Origin: Sequoia sempervirens
Lineage: Eukaryota > Streptophyta > Pinopsida > Cupressales > Cupressaceae
Reading direction: 5' to 3'
DNA: 64,000 nucleotides
Assembly (NCBI GenBank): GCA_007258455.2
Contig: VDFB02344295.1
Location: forward strand, 1 to 64,000
The position numbers and the translations under genes are program-made. Within the stretch, counting starts at the first letter, position 1; each line of letters starts with the position of its first letter. Shown piece by piece: positions 33,492 through 46,300 of this stretch. The notes beneath the pieces are model-generated. The model was not told where the DNA came from. It searched no databases and saw only the letters and a program-made list of their open reading frames with translations.

Positions 33492-35036
33492 TACAAAACA
33501 AGAGTCGATTACCTTCTTAGGCTGATCAAAAGCTTTTGGTGTTCCATCCACCCTTGCAACAACTCCTTTCTTTGCCTTGTTGTTTAAGGGTGTTGATGTA
33601 TGTGAAAGCCGTTCAATAGACCTATTATTGCTGTATAGGCTAAAGAATTTTCTGAATAGAGTTGGTGTAGTGAGGAATGCCAAGACTAGAAGAATTTGAA
33701 TCCTTTTCTCATCCACCTGCATGCCTTCAGCAATAGTGACACAACGAACATATAAAATGTTTATGAAACCAAACTCACACTTAGATTCTCCTTAGTGTGT
33801 TGCTCTAGAATCTTACTGATCAATTTTAGGTATCTCCTATGGTCCTTCCATTCTTTTCTACCCACCAAGCTATCATCAAAATTTATCAAAACAAATGGTC
33901 TTAATTGACCATTGGATACCTGGTTCACCATGAATTGGAAAGTAGCTGGGGTAGTAGAAAAATGAAATGACATGATCAAGAGCTCAATGTGACCCACGAG
34001 GCATTTGAAAGATGTCTTGTGCATACATTTTTTGCAAACACGGGTCTAGTGGTGGCTTGTTCTCTAATCACCTTTGAGAAATAAGGAGTGATAAATATCT
34101 GCTTGCAACCAATTCCTAACTCTATGGTCTGTTGGAATCTTTTGTTTGATAATGACCCATACAATGAAAAAGTATGCAAGCTATCCACCTTTACAAACCA
34201 AATCTTTTCCTTCAAACCTAAATTGTCGATTCCATAGAAGGTCATATAAGGAATGCAACCAATGTATACTCATACACATTTTGATTCCCATAACAGATAT
34301 TGCATTACATACTTCATGCCCATCCATGGCTACATTGAGTGGTAGGCTTATCCAGGTGCAGGGTATGCTAAATCTATTAGGAGCAATGATACCAAATTCA
34401 TCAAAACTTCAAAACTTCTTCTTACATTATGTTTGTCTTTCAACTACCATTTGGGCACACCTATATTAGCAAACACATGTATTCTCTTCACTTAAATTAT
34501 ACCTCCAAGAAGGACAAGAAAATTTGAAAATTTGGCGTGATCAAACTCAATGAGATCATCCGTTGCCATGATCTTTTGTTTTTCCATTACATACTCATCA
34601 CAAATCCTAGGCAACAAATACATATTCCTAATTGTCATTGCTAAAAACTAGTATAACAACAGAGTGTTGCATCCTCTACCAAGATGAATTGCAGGAAAGC
34701 CCTGACAAACAATAACCCAATCCTTTGTGTATAGCCAATTCTATATTTGAGCAAAAGGATCTATATGTCCTTTACCGCAAGTGGTATGTTTAGGCCCATT
34801 TCCATGATGGCAAAATTGCAAGCAAGAAGTATTGTCAAGTGCATCTATGCTACTACTGTCTCTTCAAATTTTAAATTGTACAAATAGGAATGATTGAAAT
34901 GCGTACCTTTTCCCTCCTTAACGAAGTTGAGCGGATCACACATTTTTGGTTCTTGGGGAATAGAAAGATAAGCCATTCCATATTGCAAACTCGAGACTCT
35001 GTGCTTTGCACTCATAACATGATGATATATATACTC
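33492..35036 (-). pseudogene. Gypsy-2 reverse transcriptase, decayed
   Basis: On the minus strand: a degraded pre-RT part (35036-34250, scattered stops), then GHIELLIMSFHFSTTPATFQ (about 33985-33930; usual pattern [20 protein letters not shown]), PFVLINFDDSLVG (about 33905-33870, catalytic DD retained), KLISKILEQH, and after a shift VDEKRIQI, FFSLYS and AFDQPKKVI near 33515. The frame breaks at the AAGAA duplication and resumes at 24896. Same element as 23030-24896. Confidence 0.72.
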
Positions 35037-35065
35037 TGTTGAGCATACAGTGATACTGAGAAGAG

Positions 35066-35070
35066 GGGGT
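35066..35070. repeat. target site duplication, left (solo LTR 35071)
   Basis: GGGGT, repeated at 37911-37915. Confidence 0.8.
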
Positions 35071-37910
35071 TGTTGTCCTTGATTTTTGACATGCAAAAAT
35101 CAAAGATAGCCCATCAAAATTTTAACATTTTTAGGCCTTAAGGCACGTTTTACGAGGTGCAAAGGTTAGAACATTTCAGTTTTGGGTCTATAGTCCTTTT
35201 GGCTAACATTTTTCATTCACTCTTGTCCGTTTTCGTGAAATTCTGAGTCATTTTTAATGTGTTTTTGGTCAATTTCGGGTTTCTGGGGCATCATTGCAAG
35301 TAGGGGTTTTAATTTCTTCTTACAAGTAAGTGATAGGAACTTTTTTCCTTTATTTTAAGTCAGTTGTAGGAACATTTTAGATAACTTATAGGTTGTAGGA
35401 ACTTTTAGCTCACTTTACAAGTTACTTTTTAAAAAGTTTCTTGCAACATGTTATAAAAAGTCTGATTTCACTTAAGTTAACTTGTTATGAGCTCTAAAAG
35501 TTCCTATTTCTTTTTATTTTTAAAAGTTTACTTGCAATGAGCTCTAAAAGTTCCTATTTCTCTTTATTTTAAAAAGTTCACTTGTTATGAGCTCCAAAAA
35601 GCCCGATTTTAACTTAAATCACTTGCAAAGTGTATCTAAAAACCCGATTTGCAAGTAAAGGGCATTTTTAAAGTTATTTGTTATTTTGTTCACTTGTAAT
35701 GAGACTTAAAAAACCTGAAATGCTTGCAATGAAGTTTTACAAGTTATTTTAAACTTGTAATGAGCATCAAAAAACCTGAAATTAGTTTTGCAAGTGTTTT
35801 TGTGGATTTTTAACTTGCTCTTGCTCATATGTACCCCGATTGGAGAGATTTTTGGCATGAAAAATAATTGGCAAGGTCTGCAACTTTATTAAATCCCCCA
35901 TTTTTTCTCTACCATTGCCACGTTTTTGCAGATTTGAGTTTGTACATGGCGCCTAGGGTTTTTCTTCTTTGTTTTGGCTTGTAAACTCTTGTTGCGGGTG
36001 TTTCTTTTTATTTTTCTGTTTTTGTTGCTTTAAATCTTTTGTTCCTAGGTTGCCTTTCTCGAGATTGCATATTATAAAAAAAACGTGTATGGTTGAAAAA
36101 ACGTTTTTCCACTTCATACGCCCTTCATTCCATTTCATTTCATGTTCATTTCACCTCATTCACATTTCTCCATGATCTCATTACTATTTTCTACAAAAGA
36201 AAGTCAAAGAAAAATGATGCCCTTGGCTACAAGTCGGGATTTTATAAACCAACTGCAAGTAGGAAGTTTTGGTCAAAAGTGCAAATAGAAGTTTCAAAAA
36301 TAAACTTGCAATGACCTCTCATTTTTCCTACCTTGCACTTTTTAACTTGCAGTATGTCCCAAAAATCCCGATTACACTTTGCACTTGTTATCAACCTTCC
36401 AAAACCCGAAATTGGTCCAAAATGCACTCAAAAACACTTGAAAATGAGTCTTTAGGATCCAATCACAAGTGCAAAACTTGTATTTTCCCATACACATATG
36501 AAGATGCATGTTCATTCTCCACAATTGCAAGTCAATATTCTTGTTTTTCCACACATGTAATGTTGTTTCCAAAACCCGAAATTGAGCTTCGGCCTCACTT
36601 TTGCAGCCCCTTTGTCTCATTTTCGTTAATCCCGTTTGCACACGACCCACCAAATCAATAATATAAGGCATGGGCCTTATTTTTCAAACAAATTCCAAGG
36701 CTAGAGAATGATACAAAGGAAGAACGACAACATGATGAAGCCACACAAGGAGTTGAATAAGTGACATGATTGAGCATAGAATGCTTTCAAGACAGAGATG
36801 GAAGAATATTTTCCAAACAGCAGCATGAAGATCCACTCAAGGATGATGGTTTGAGTCATGTCTTGGACACTTAGAATAATTTCAATTATGCATTTGTAAT
36901 TTTGTTTTGACAAATTACATGTAAAGTCAAAAATTGTAATGGCAAGTGGCCATGCTACTCGCATTATTGAAGATTGTAATTACATGTAATCAAATTACAA
37001 GTCAAGATAAATTAGGATTGTAATTTGGAATAAGTCAATTGCAAGTAGTTGGTGGTTGAGAGAATTTCTCAAGTTAGTTGGGATCCTCCCACCTTTTTCT
37101 CATGACCTCTCTCCTATAAATACTTGAGGGGGTCCTTTGTAATCTTTATCTTTTTAGCAATAGAGAGAGAACTCTGCAGAAATTTACAGCAAAGAAGTCT
37201 TTGAGCTTTGTGTATGTAAACCTGATTTTCAAGCAATACAAAGGAAGGATATAAGGTTTCAAACTTTGTGTTGAATCTTATTGTATGATATTACTATGTT
37301 CTTATGTCATAGTGATACAATTTTCTGAGTTATTCTTGTGATCTTGTGGAGTTATTGTGATAAAACTTTGATCTAATTTCTTGTAGTCTTTGTGCTATAA
37401 GTTTGAAAGGTTAAATTAGCTTAACTTGTGATTAGAAGTTGGGAAGAATTATAAGTCTTTGTGCTTGTAATAATTCTCATATTAGGTGATTCTTGAATGC
37501 ATTATATTTACAGACTTTGTGCTGTTATATATTGCAACTTGTTCTTAAATTATCTTTCAAAAAGGGTAGATAGGATCTCAGATTCTCAAGACTTTGTGCT
37601 TGGAATTGTTTTCCCGTCCCAGAGGAAGTGGCGGAAGTCTTTGTGCTTTCAGGAAACTTCATTTCCTTTCTCTCAATTTTATTGCAGGTTGTTGTAAAAG
37701 TTTTTCTTAAAGTTTCTGTTACTTTTCTGTGAAGAGAAAAGAGTATAATCTTTCCTAAAACAAGAGGAAAGGTTGTTATTCCATTCATTTTAGTTTTAGT
37801 TAGTAAAAAGGGGGAGCCTTCCCTAAATTAGGAGAGTATTACACTCACACACTGTGGCTGAAACAACCATTTTGCTAAACCTCACAAGTTTGCAAATTTT
37901 TCAACCAACA
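35071..37910 (+). mobile_element. solo LTR, 2840 bp, nested in family C LTR
   Basis: Starts TGTTGTCCTTG and ends TTTCAACCAACA with GGGGT duplications. Removing it restores an uninterrupted ACTGAGAAGAGGGGGTGAATCAGT phrase typical of the family C/D LTR end. U3 (about 35270-36550) is built of degenerate units around ACTTGCAATGAGC, AAAAACCCGAAAT and GTTCCTATTTC. A TATA box lies at 37115. The R/U5 part repeats a CTTTGTGC phrase many times (37200-37640), and the tail has GGGAGCCTTCCCTAAATTAGGAG at 37811, related to the long LTRs at 26400 and 33390. No PBS or pol. Confidence 0.82.
37115..37122 (+). promoter_or_regulatory. TATA box of solo LTR 35071
   Basis: TATAAATA in CTCCTATAAATACTTGAGG, a canonical plant core promoter position relative to the GCAATAGAGAGAGAACTCTG region downstream. 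Confidence 0.7.
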
Positions 37911-37915
37911 GGGGT
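37911..37915. repeat. target site duplication, right (solo LTR 35071)
   Basis: GGGGT, identical to 35066-35070. Confidence 0.8.
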
Positions 37916-39399
37916 GAATCAGTATCTAACAATCTTTTTCTTTTCAAAACTTAACCAATCACAATAAGAACATTCAAGTAAGATCTAGCAATTAGGAACA
38001 TAATAAGAACACACGATTTACGTGGAAACCCTTTCGGGAGAAAAACCACGACACAATATTGCTTATATATTATGAATTAATCTTCTTCTTGTAGGCCTCC
38101 AACCTACTATCAAAGTCTCCAATCTCTATACAAACTGAGCTCCAACTCAGCAAGAGGCTTCGACCTCTACTTGATAGGCCCCAACCTATTGGAGGCTTCA
38201 ACCCCCACACAAAAATTGAGCTCCAACCCAGCAAGAGGCTCCAACCTCTAATTGATAGGCTTCAACCTATTAATTCTTCAATGGCTAAAATAGTCTTCTT
38301 CACACAAATCTGATCCAAACTTTAACTTCTCTTCCTTCTCAAATCTGAACATGCACCATGCAATATCCTTGATCACATTTCACACAATAAACTTAACTCA
38401 CACATCTGACCACAAATTACAAGTCTGATCCAAACACAAATCTGATCCACACTCAATTATCAACCTTCCTTTCCAAATCTGATCACTATCATGTACCAAT
38501 ATCTTTCACAAATCTGATCCAATCTATGCACCAATTCTTTTCACAAATCTGATCATAAATATGTCAATATATTCTTGTATATTTTTGCATATATCCTTCA
38601 TAAATATGTGCTCCAGTTCTTCATATAAACTTGCACACTTTCTTCATAAAGAGCTACACATATTCTTCATAAATAACAGTATGAATTTTTAATATAAATC
38701 TGATTGACACTTCACATTTTCTTCTTTTAGGACTGCTATAAATCTTCTCTTTCTCACATATTTTCCATTGAATTACTTGCTTTTATTTCCTTCTACTTCT
38801 TCTTCCATTTATACCTTCCATGTGCCTTTTCACCAAGGTAGGCGCTCCTTCAAAAGGAGGTCGGCCTCATATAAAGGTAAATTCAATTCATTTTGATCTC
38901 CCAAAGTGGTACTAGAGCACGTCGACCAGCATTAAAAAGGTTTAATTATAATAAATCAATGCCTTACTCTATTTTTTTTAATTCCTCCCAACTCTTGAAT
39001 GTAGTCGACCACTCTTGCATAAACATTACAATTAGAGTGATGCCATAATTAACTTGAAGTTGGCCAGCATTAGGAATTTTCCTTAAAATACATAAACTAA
39101 TTTTTGTAACCAACTTATAGTCGGCCACCTTATGCAAAGGAGATATAACATAATTTCTCAAGGGTCGGCCCATTTAAAGTGATAAATCCAACACTGCTAT
39201 GAGGATCGATTCGTGGCCTTTGGCCATTGCAACTTCAGCGATTTTTTTTTCTTGGACAACAAATTCCTTTGTGATCAATAAATGATAACAATCTTGCCAA
39301 CAACCTCATTCATACACCTTTAACATCAATGACAATATTGTCCACCTTTGGACATCAATGACAACATTTCCACATGCTCATGCTAATGTAATTCTGATA

Positions 39400-40313
39400 C
39401 TAAGGATTTCTCATCAATTTCTAAATCATACAAGGGATTGATGCACACTTTGCTAAAAGTGGTAAATTTCACCATTTATGCTTCTTGGGCTGGAGTAGTT
39501 GTATTCCCATATAAGGGATTTATGCAATCCTGCCTGAAAGTGATGACTTCCATTTCTTGCAACTCAAATTGTTCTTCTTTCTTTTCTTCTTCAAGTAGAC
39601 TGTGCTCCACTACATTCATCACCAATTCAAGTTCATTCTTTCTTCTTTATCTTCCTTATCAAGTACACAGTCCTCTACATTCACAACTACCTTAGGCTCA
39701 TCTGAGTCTAAGTGCTTATCCAACACTACATTTTTCTGTGTGACTCCCTTTGATTTCCTGCCACAGAGTGTCTTAGGAAATGATTTATATTTTGGTCTCG
39801 GTTGTGGCTATGCGTCTAACTGCTCTTCTTTTTGCAAAGGCATTTCTCTTTGCCATGCTCAACAGTCCCCTCCTTAGCCACTTTTGATTTTCTTTCATTT
39901 GGTGATGTTTCAACTAGATCTAGAGTTTTCTTGCCATTATGTGGCTGCAAATTTTTCTCTAGGGGTGTGTTCAGTATATCTCGCTTCCTTTGTCCCATTG
40001 TACCCCTAGCTCCCTTCATTTTCATGAAATATGGGAAGGGAATTGCTTTTTGTGTCGTTGCTAGGAGTGTTCTATATTCTACATAACCAGCCATGCTATT
40101 TTCCTTCACTAAAGTTTGAATCCCCGCAACAAGAACATCTTTTTCTGATTTTAAAAAGGTGAGTCAAAGAGGTCTGTCACAAAACCACCCGCTATTCTTT
40201 GCTTCTTGTTGTCATCACCTTTGTTCTTGATATATTTAGCTTTAAAAGGGCCTGTTTCACTAGACATTAGCAATTTTAGGAATCCCGTGATTCATAGGTT
40301 GGCAAGAAAACCA
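39400..40313 (-). pseudogene. Gypsy-2 leader and probable gag region, decayed
   Basis: This lies directly after the PBS on the minus strand. The longest frame (40109-39816) has AIPFPYFMKMKGARG and a Lys/Glu-rich C-terminal part (LDLVETSPNERKSK). I see no clear gag motif, zinc knuckle or protease, so the assignment to gag rests on position only. The boundary with the copia 3' noncoding sequence near 39400 is approximate. Confidence 0.4.
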
Positions 40314-40325
40314 GCTCTTATACCA
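40314..40325 (-). promoter_or_regulatory. Gypsy-2 primer-binding site, mutated
   Basis: Minus-strand TGGTATAAGAGC, one change from TGGTATCAGAGC, one base after the end of LTR B. It fixes LTR B as the 5' LTR and the element orientation as minus. Confidence 0.7.
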
Positions 40326-40326
40326 C

Positions 40327-42171
40327 TATAATGTCCCAAGATAAATTTAAGGAAATTATTTAGGCAATTTAATATTCGGGTTTAAATATCTAAGGCCAAA
40401 ACCTTATGAAACCCTTAATATTTTCACAGGAGCATTAAAAACTCTGAAATATGCTTTAGACTTCATTACAATCCCCTAAATACATTAATATTTATACATC
40501 AACATTACAGTTTAAGATTATACTTTAGATTTCATTATTTTTCCCTAATCTAACAAACCCTAAATTGCAGGCAAGGTTCACCATTAAAGATAGATTGCAG
40601 TTTTTAATACATGGGTCAAACTTAGCAAAAGCCAAGATTAGCCACGAACCTTGACAAATCCTAATCTCCCTTTCCTATATTTTGTAAACCCAAAAAATTT
40701 CCACGTATCAAAAAAAAAAAACCAAAAAAATTTCCTTTACAATCGCACAAATAACATCAAACCCTATTAATCAAGCACAAGTTAACAAAGAGAATAAATT
40801 GTAGATTAGCACATTTTCTTAGATTTGATAAACCTAGTTTGGAAATATGGATTTGCAATCATTGATACCTTTTTAAACTCAATTTACAACTCATGTGATA
40901 TGTTGTCGTTCTTACATTTATAGAAAACAAAAAATACATTACAAACCCTACTTCAACAACTTTCATGGATTGAGAAGGATCTAGTCAATGTTTCCAATCT
41001 TCTACACTTGGTCTAGTTTGTTCCTACAAGTAACCACTACCTCTAGAGTAACTCCTACTACTCAACTAAAAGTGTCACACCATCTTGCTATCATCAATGT
41101 CGACCACCATCGAAGCTTAATTGCGACCTCTGGGTGAGAATCACCTCTTCGCCCAATAAGGTTCTCATCCTCAGCTACTCTCGAACCAATAGGGCTTTCA
41201 TCCTCTATTTTTTGCAAATCCACAAGATTTTTTCCTCAAATTTGTTCATCTAAACACAAGTCTCGAGACAATCTAGTCAAGATTTGGTGTGGATGTTCAA
41301 AAGTTTCTTTTGTTTTACTTTTCAACCCCTTATACAAACAAAAAGGGTGTCGAAATCCACAACCATGGTCACCAACTCAAGACTGGTATGCAGCAAGGAC
41401 AGCCCATACCAATCAAGAATCATTTCCCTTCGAATCACTCCTAGAAATGTGCTTACATGGGTGGAAATGGCCTTGGGAGGCATGACAAAACGTCCCCTAC
41501 GAACTGCAACTATCTTCAATAGTAATAGTGAGTGTTTCTAAGGGTTTGGAACCCTAACTACCTCCTTAATGGCAGCCCTTATTGTCCTTTAATTTGCACA
41601 ATTGGGTATATACATGGAGCCACATCCTCATTATTAAATGATTCTTTTGTGCCCATGGACCCTTCTAGAAGATGCATCATCACCCCATGCATTAATGGTT
41701 GTCCGATCATGCTGAGAGGTGGGTGAGGTGAACAATACAAAATAGACAAAAGCATTGGAGTACCCAAGTCGAGGTACTCCATGACTCATACCCTAAGTCA
41801 AGGATCAATGTTCAAAAGGGAGGCACGCAAGCAAAGGGAAGTCTGACTCTCTAACGAAGGTTTGTGAAAGAGTGAGATTTGGCGAAGAGGTACAATAGTA
41901 TGGGAAAACCCAAAGTCCCGACAAAAGTACAAAGGAAATCAGACTTGGGAGGAAATTCATGCTCAGAAGGGAAACTCCACATCTCTAACAACTAATGCTG
42001 ACTTAGAAAATTGGTCATGCCCCCATTCTTAGAAATTTTATGGATCTTAAGTAGATGCATCAAGAATAAAGGGGAAGAACTTGTACACAACTTTGGATCA
42101 AGGGGAACACTAGAGATAGGAAATGGACATTTTGGACTACAACATGGATTATAGAAAAAGGAGACATGACA
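40327..42171 (-). mobile_element. Gypsy-2 LTR B (5' LTR)
   Basis: On the minus strand it starts TGTCATGTC at 42171 and ends GGGACATTATA at 40327 (a TTACA end with one C-to-T change). It matches LTR A along its 1.84 kb at roughly 80%, an old pair. It holds the empty site (40938-40942) for the solo LTR found in LTR A. Confidence 0.75.
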
Positions 42172-42769
42172 TACTTTCACGGTTTCACCACTTTCTAATC
42201 ACTAAGACCTTGGAAGATCAAGGTGCATGCATATAATGGATAGTTGTAGTAAGCCACTAAACTATTGTTGTTGCTGAAAATTACAACCCTGGAAAGAACT
42301 TGGATACTACTTGTTAGGATTTCACTAGCAAAATATTATAAAACAAAAATAATAAAATTTAGAAAAACCACGGTCCTTGAAAAATAGCTACAAATATATT
42401 TATATTGATAAATGTGGAACAAGTATAGCAAACCTCTTGAATGGGGGAACCTCCTTGAGAGCTAAGCTCTATTACAGAATATGATCCAAAATGATCTCTT
42501 TATTAAAATATCAATATTAAGGTCTCACAAGGAGTGACTTATGAGGTACAACCAATATGGGATATATCTACCCACTTAATATGAACTCATACATTATTAC
42601 AAGTTCATATCATGCATGTGGGATGAATCCACACAAAGTAATATTAATTAAATAGCTAAACTATGATTATTACAATGCTCAAATAGTAAAGGGATAGGAT
42701 GTAAGGTTCTGACACTTACATCCACATAACCAGATCTTTTTTCTATTAGTTGTTTCTCATTTTTTAATC
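42172..42769. other. unassigned sequence
   Basis: No gene, terminal repeat or target duplication recognised. AT-rich. Confidence 0.4.
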
Positions 42770-43378
42770 CAGCTAGAGCTTGTTCATTGGTAGATAGCAA
42801 GAAAAGTGTTGCAATATGTCAAAGGTACTCTTGACTTTGGCATTCTTTATTAGAGGACAAAAGATTTCAAGTTCACAAGATATATAGGCTATGATTGAGT
42901 TGGTTTAGTTGATAATCAAAGATTAACTAATGGCTATATATTTTCCTTGGGCTCAAGAGTTGTTTTGTGGCAAAGTAAGCTTCAACATACTATAGCATTG
43001 TCTTCTACTAAAGCAAAGTACAAAGTAATTGTCAATGTCAATTGTGAAGCAATATGGTTACACAAAGTTTTGAGTGATCTACAACTTCCTCAAATTACAG
43101 CGACTTCATTTTTTCATGCCAATCAAGGAGCCTTGAAGTTAGTGAGGTTCATCGTGCTTGCACAAAGCATATTGAGGTTCAGCATTAGTACATTCGTCAA
43201 GTGTTTGATATTGATGATATTCCTTTCCACCAATGCACTTCTTAGAAACAATCTCCTAATCTAATGACTAAACCTCATGGTGCTATTCTCTTTTTCAAAT
43301 TTCAAGACAAAATTAGACATGTCTTCTATTTAGTCATTAAGAATGGGGCAAGGTGGGCCACGGCATTAGATATAAAAT
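42770..43378 (+). pseudogene. copia RNase H remnant
   Basis: The translation follows the copia RNase H domain across frames: GTLDFGILY (42830), a GYD..GLVDNQR.TNGYIFSLGS segment, WQSKLQHTIALSSTKAKYK (about 42968-43024), CEAIWLHKVLSDLQLPQI, NQGALKLV, a frameshift, then LMTKPHGAILFFKF near 43262. Usual acidic residues are replaced in several places. It is unrelated to the intact copia at 12984, and nothing of its gag or integrase is visible upstream. Confidence 0.75.
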
Positions 43379-46300
43379 GATAGACATAATGTTAGAATAC
43401 ACTTTGTACACATTGACATTTATTTCTTATGTTATTGATGTAATGACACCTTACTTACAACAAAATTACTACCACATTTTAACTTCCCCATTCAATAACA
43501 AATTGTTACATCCCTTATTTTGAAACTATGAATTTGGTTATGTATATTTGGATGCATAGTTAGTTGCAAATAACTATTTTCATGAGAATGTGAAATCGTG
43601 AATAGAATAGAGGATTTATTTATCATAACTAAAAGTTAACGATCTTTATATTGCAAGTGAATTTTTTTTTGTTCTCATCAAATGGAATGTGCTCATGAGA
43701 TTATAATTAAAATGCATATTTATAAAGTCGTTGTGATCAATCTAACCATAATACCTGTCAGTGGATGCAGGACTAACAATGTCGCGACGGAAAAGGAGAT
43801 GTCATCAAGGAGAGGTAGTGGTTAACATAGGATCGGAAATCGTCATCTCGCCTTGAGCCGGTGTAAGACAAGGAATCAAAATTGTAACTTGGCCATTAAT
43901 ATTTAAGATAATTATTTATTAAATAAGTCAATTTAAATTATATATAAATTTAAAATCATCTTAAAAGGGGAATCGCAATAGTTGGCAAATAATAAACTAA
44001 AACAATAATTATAATTAAAATAATTATTATATCCTCTTAGAATTGGGTGAACCATTCTTTATATTTATATATATATAATTTTTTGCTAGAGGATGTTAAT
44101 ATTTAATTTATTATATGTTGAGTACCGTCCTTTTAAAAGAGGAGAAACCATCGAATGGCTTAATTGAAATTAATCAAATTGAAATCTCTGGGGTGGAATC
44201 GATGTTAGGGAATACAAATCCCGTTCTTGGCCACCTTCTTGAAACGTCCAAGAATGGACAATTGAAGAGACGGGAGGAAAGATTTCAAATTCTCCATTCG
44301 CGAATTTTGGGAAGGTTGTCGGCTTCCACCTCTCTCTCTCTCTCTAAGTTTGGGGAGGTCTTCATTATGCATTTTGTGGGAAACTAGTGGCGAATATCAA
44401 TAATTTCGATCTTCATTTTTGGGTAGCCATTATTCTGTCACTCGTAATCCAGTTTGGAAGACTTTTGGGGTTCACCATTTTCATCTGTTTCATTGTTTCG
44501 CCTTCAAACACTTTATCATCTCTTGGCGTATCTCATTTCTTCCCTCTCTGACCGTCGTTCAAATGTTGGGAAGCTTCATTCTGATCCTTTGACGCTTTTG
44601 AGGTTTAGATCTTTTCCGAGCTTGCCATATACACTGTGCTCACGTTTGGGATTCCTCTCTGTATTCGCCAGGATTATTCAAGTCCATTCCTTTACTCAGT
44701 CTTCTTCTTGAGGTCGGCGACTTTGAGAATTGAGTCTTGGACAAGGTTTTGTTGAACTGTGTAATGAGTTGGGTGTCTGCTTAGCATATCTCCATTCGGT
44801 ATAGTGGTGTCGAATCCTTTTTCCGTCTTGAGTAATTTCCACATTTGAGTGCGTTGGGAATTCTTTTGGCTAGTGGAATTGCGGAAAGAAGAGCTTGATA
44901 TCAAGTTACGAATCCAATTTCTCAGGCAAGTAATAGGTTATTGCTTCTAGTATAGCTTTACCGTGTTGCAATTACTCTAGTATTATTTTCCAGCTTGAAC
45001 CGTATCTCTGTTCAGTAATAGACTTGTAGTGTAATGCAATTCTTTTTATCGTAAAAACTTGGAAATGATGTATTGCTTATGAGTTCCTTACCAATCTGTG
45101 TTCTCTTCTTGAAAACACCAGATTTATTTCCAGTCTTTTGAACTCAAAATTTAACTCTCGTTGGGTATGGGCAATACCGACCTTGAAGATAGTTCTTTAA
45201 TCAATTTTAGTTATGTTTTCATGGGCGGTTGTGGGTTAAATTGGAACTCGATCCTTAGTAGAGGAATCTGAATTGGTTTTGGATTTCTTATTCTTTATCA
45301 TGTTGTGGTCAACTTTGTCTGGGTATTTAAAGACCTGCTGGATTATAATATGAAATAACTTAAATTAGTGAAATCTGAGGGAAATAATTTTTGTTTCCAA
45401 TCAAACTCGATCTAATCAGCAACCGCACAAGACTTGGTTTCCATTCTTTCTGCTGTTCGGAAAAAACTCCGGAATTTAAGCATATCAGTAAAAATAAAAG
45501 GGTCTTAAAAGTCTCCCCGTTTTCATTCACAACCACTTAATTGATTATGACATAGGTGCTTAAAGAAAAAAAACCTCGGTTAGGAGAGGCAAATTAGCCT
45601 TTAAGTAGTGATAAGATAAGAATCCAATCTCTCTCTCTCTCTCTTTTAAAAGGGGTTTATGGGAACTGCTTAAACTTAAGAAAAGATCCTTAAACAGGTT
45701 ATTGTGAAAATAAATCCTGTGATTGGGATAAAACCTCGAATTAAGAAAAGAATGCTAATCAAAACAAATTTTGCAAGATTATAAAACTTGATCTGAGAAT
45801 TATCATGTCGAGCAAAGGTGAGAGTGCTGACGGCACAGGAGTGTTAGAGATGTCGGCACAGGAGTGCCAGAGACATCAGCACAAGAGTGCCAGAAATTAT
45901 TAAAATCCTTGGCCAAGGTACGATGCTAGATTCAACATCTGTCAGCTATCAAGTACCAAATATACCACTGATCAGAGTGGCCTTTCTACTTGGGAGGAAC
46001 CCTTAGCAAGGTCAATCAGGAGGTATAGGTCCTTGACACCAGGCTCAGAGGCATGATGATAATTTTGATCCATGTTGATTACCCTCGTGAAGGGCGGGTT
46101 CTTCAGTTGAAGAAACTCAGGAGACCAGTAGGTCTTGGTTGGGTGGTAAAGCCTTTGATGATATCTTCTTTTCCCTTGAAGACAGTGTCAAGATCAAGCG
46201 CTTCAGCTTCTTATCTGTAAAATCTTGAAACCCTATCTTTTCTCTTAAAGTAAATGCAATGATTACTCAGTGTAAAATGATCAGTTGTAATTTTATTTTG

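Larger units (their letters stand above)
35037..39302 (-). mobile_element. copia-type 3' LTR (family C), split by a solo LTR
   Basis: Removing 35071-37910 and one duplication leaves ~1.4 kb. On the minus strand it starts TGTTGGCAAGATTG at 39302 and ends ...CTCAGTATCACTGTATGCTCAACA at 35037. The matching LTR at 53419-54539 starts TGTTGGCAAGAGAC and ends ...CTCTCAGTGTTCCTTGATTCCAACA. Internal features include ACGTGGAAACCC...AAAAACCACG at 38029 and many AAATCTGATC words (38310-38530), the reverse complement of those in family E. On the far side at 39303-39400 is copia 3' noncoding sequence (GTTGTCATTGATGTCCAAAG), so it is a 3' LTR of a truncated element. Confidence 0.6.

Noticed and set aside
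43391..43405. TGTTAGAATACAC as a definite LTR start after the copia RNase H remnant
   Set aside because: No purine tract precedes it convincingly and I found no matching second LTR or end, so it is mentioned only as a possibility.
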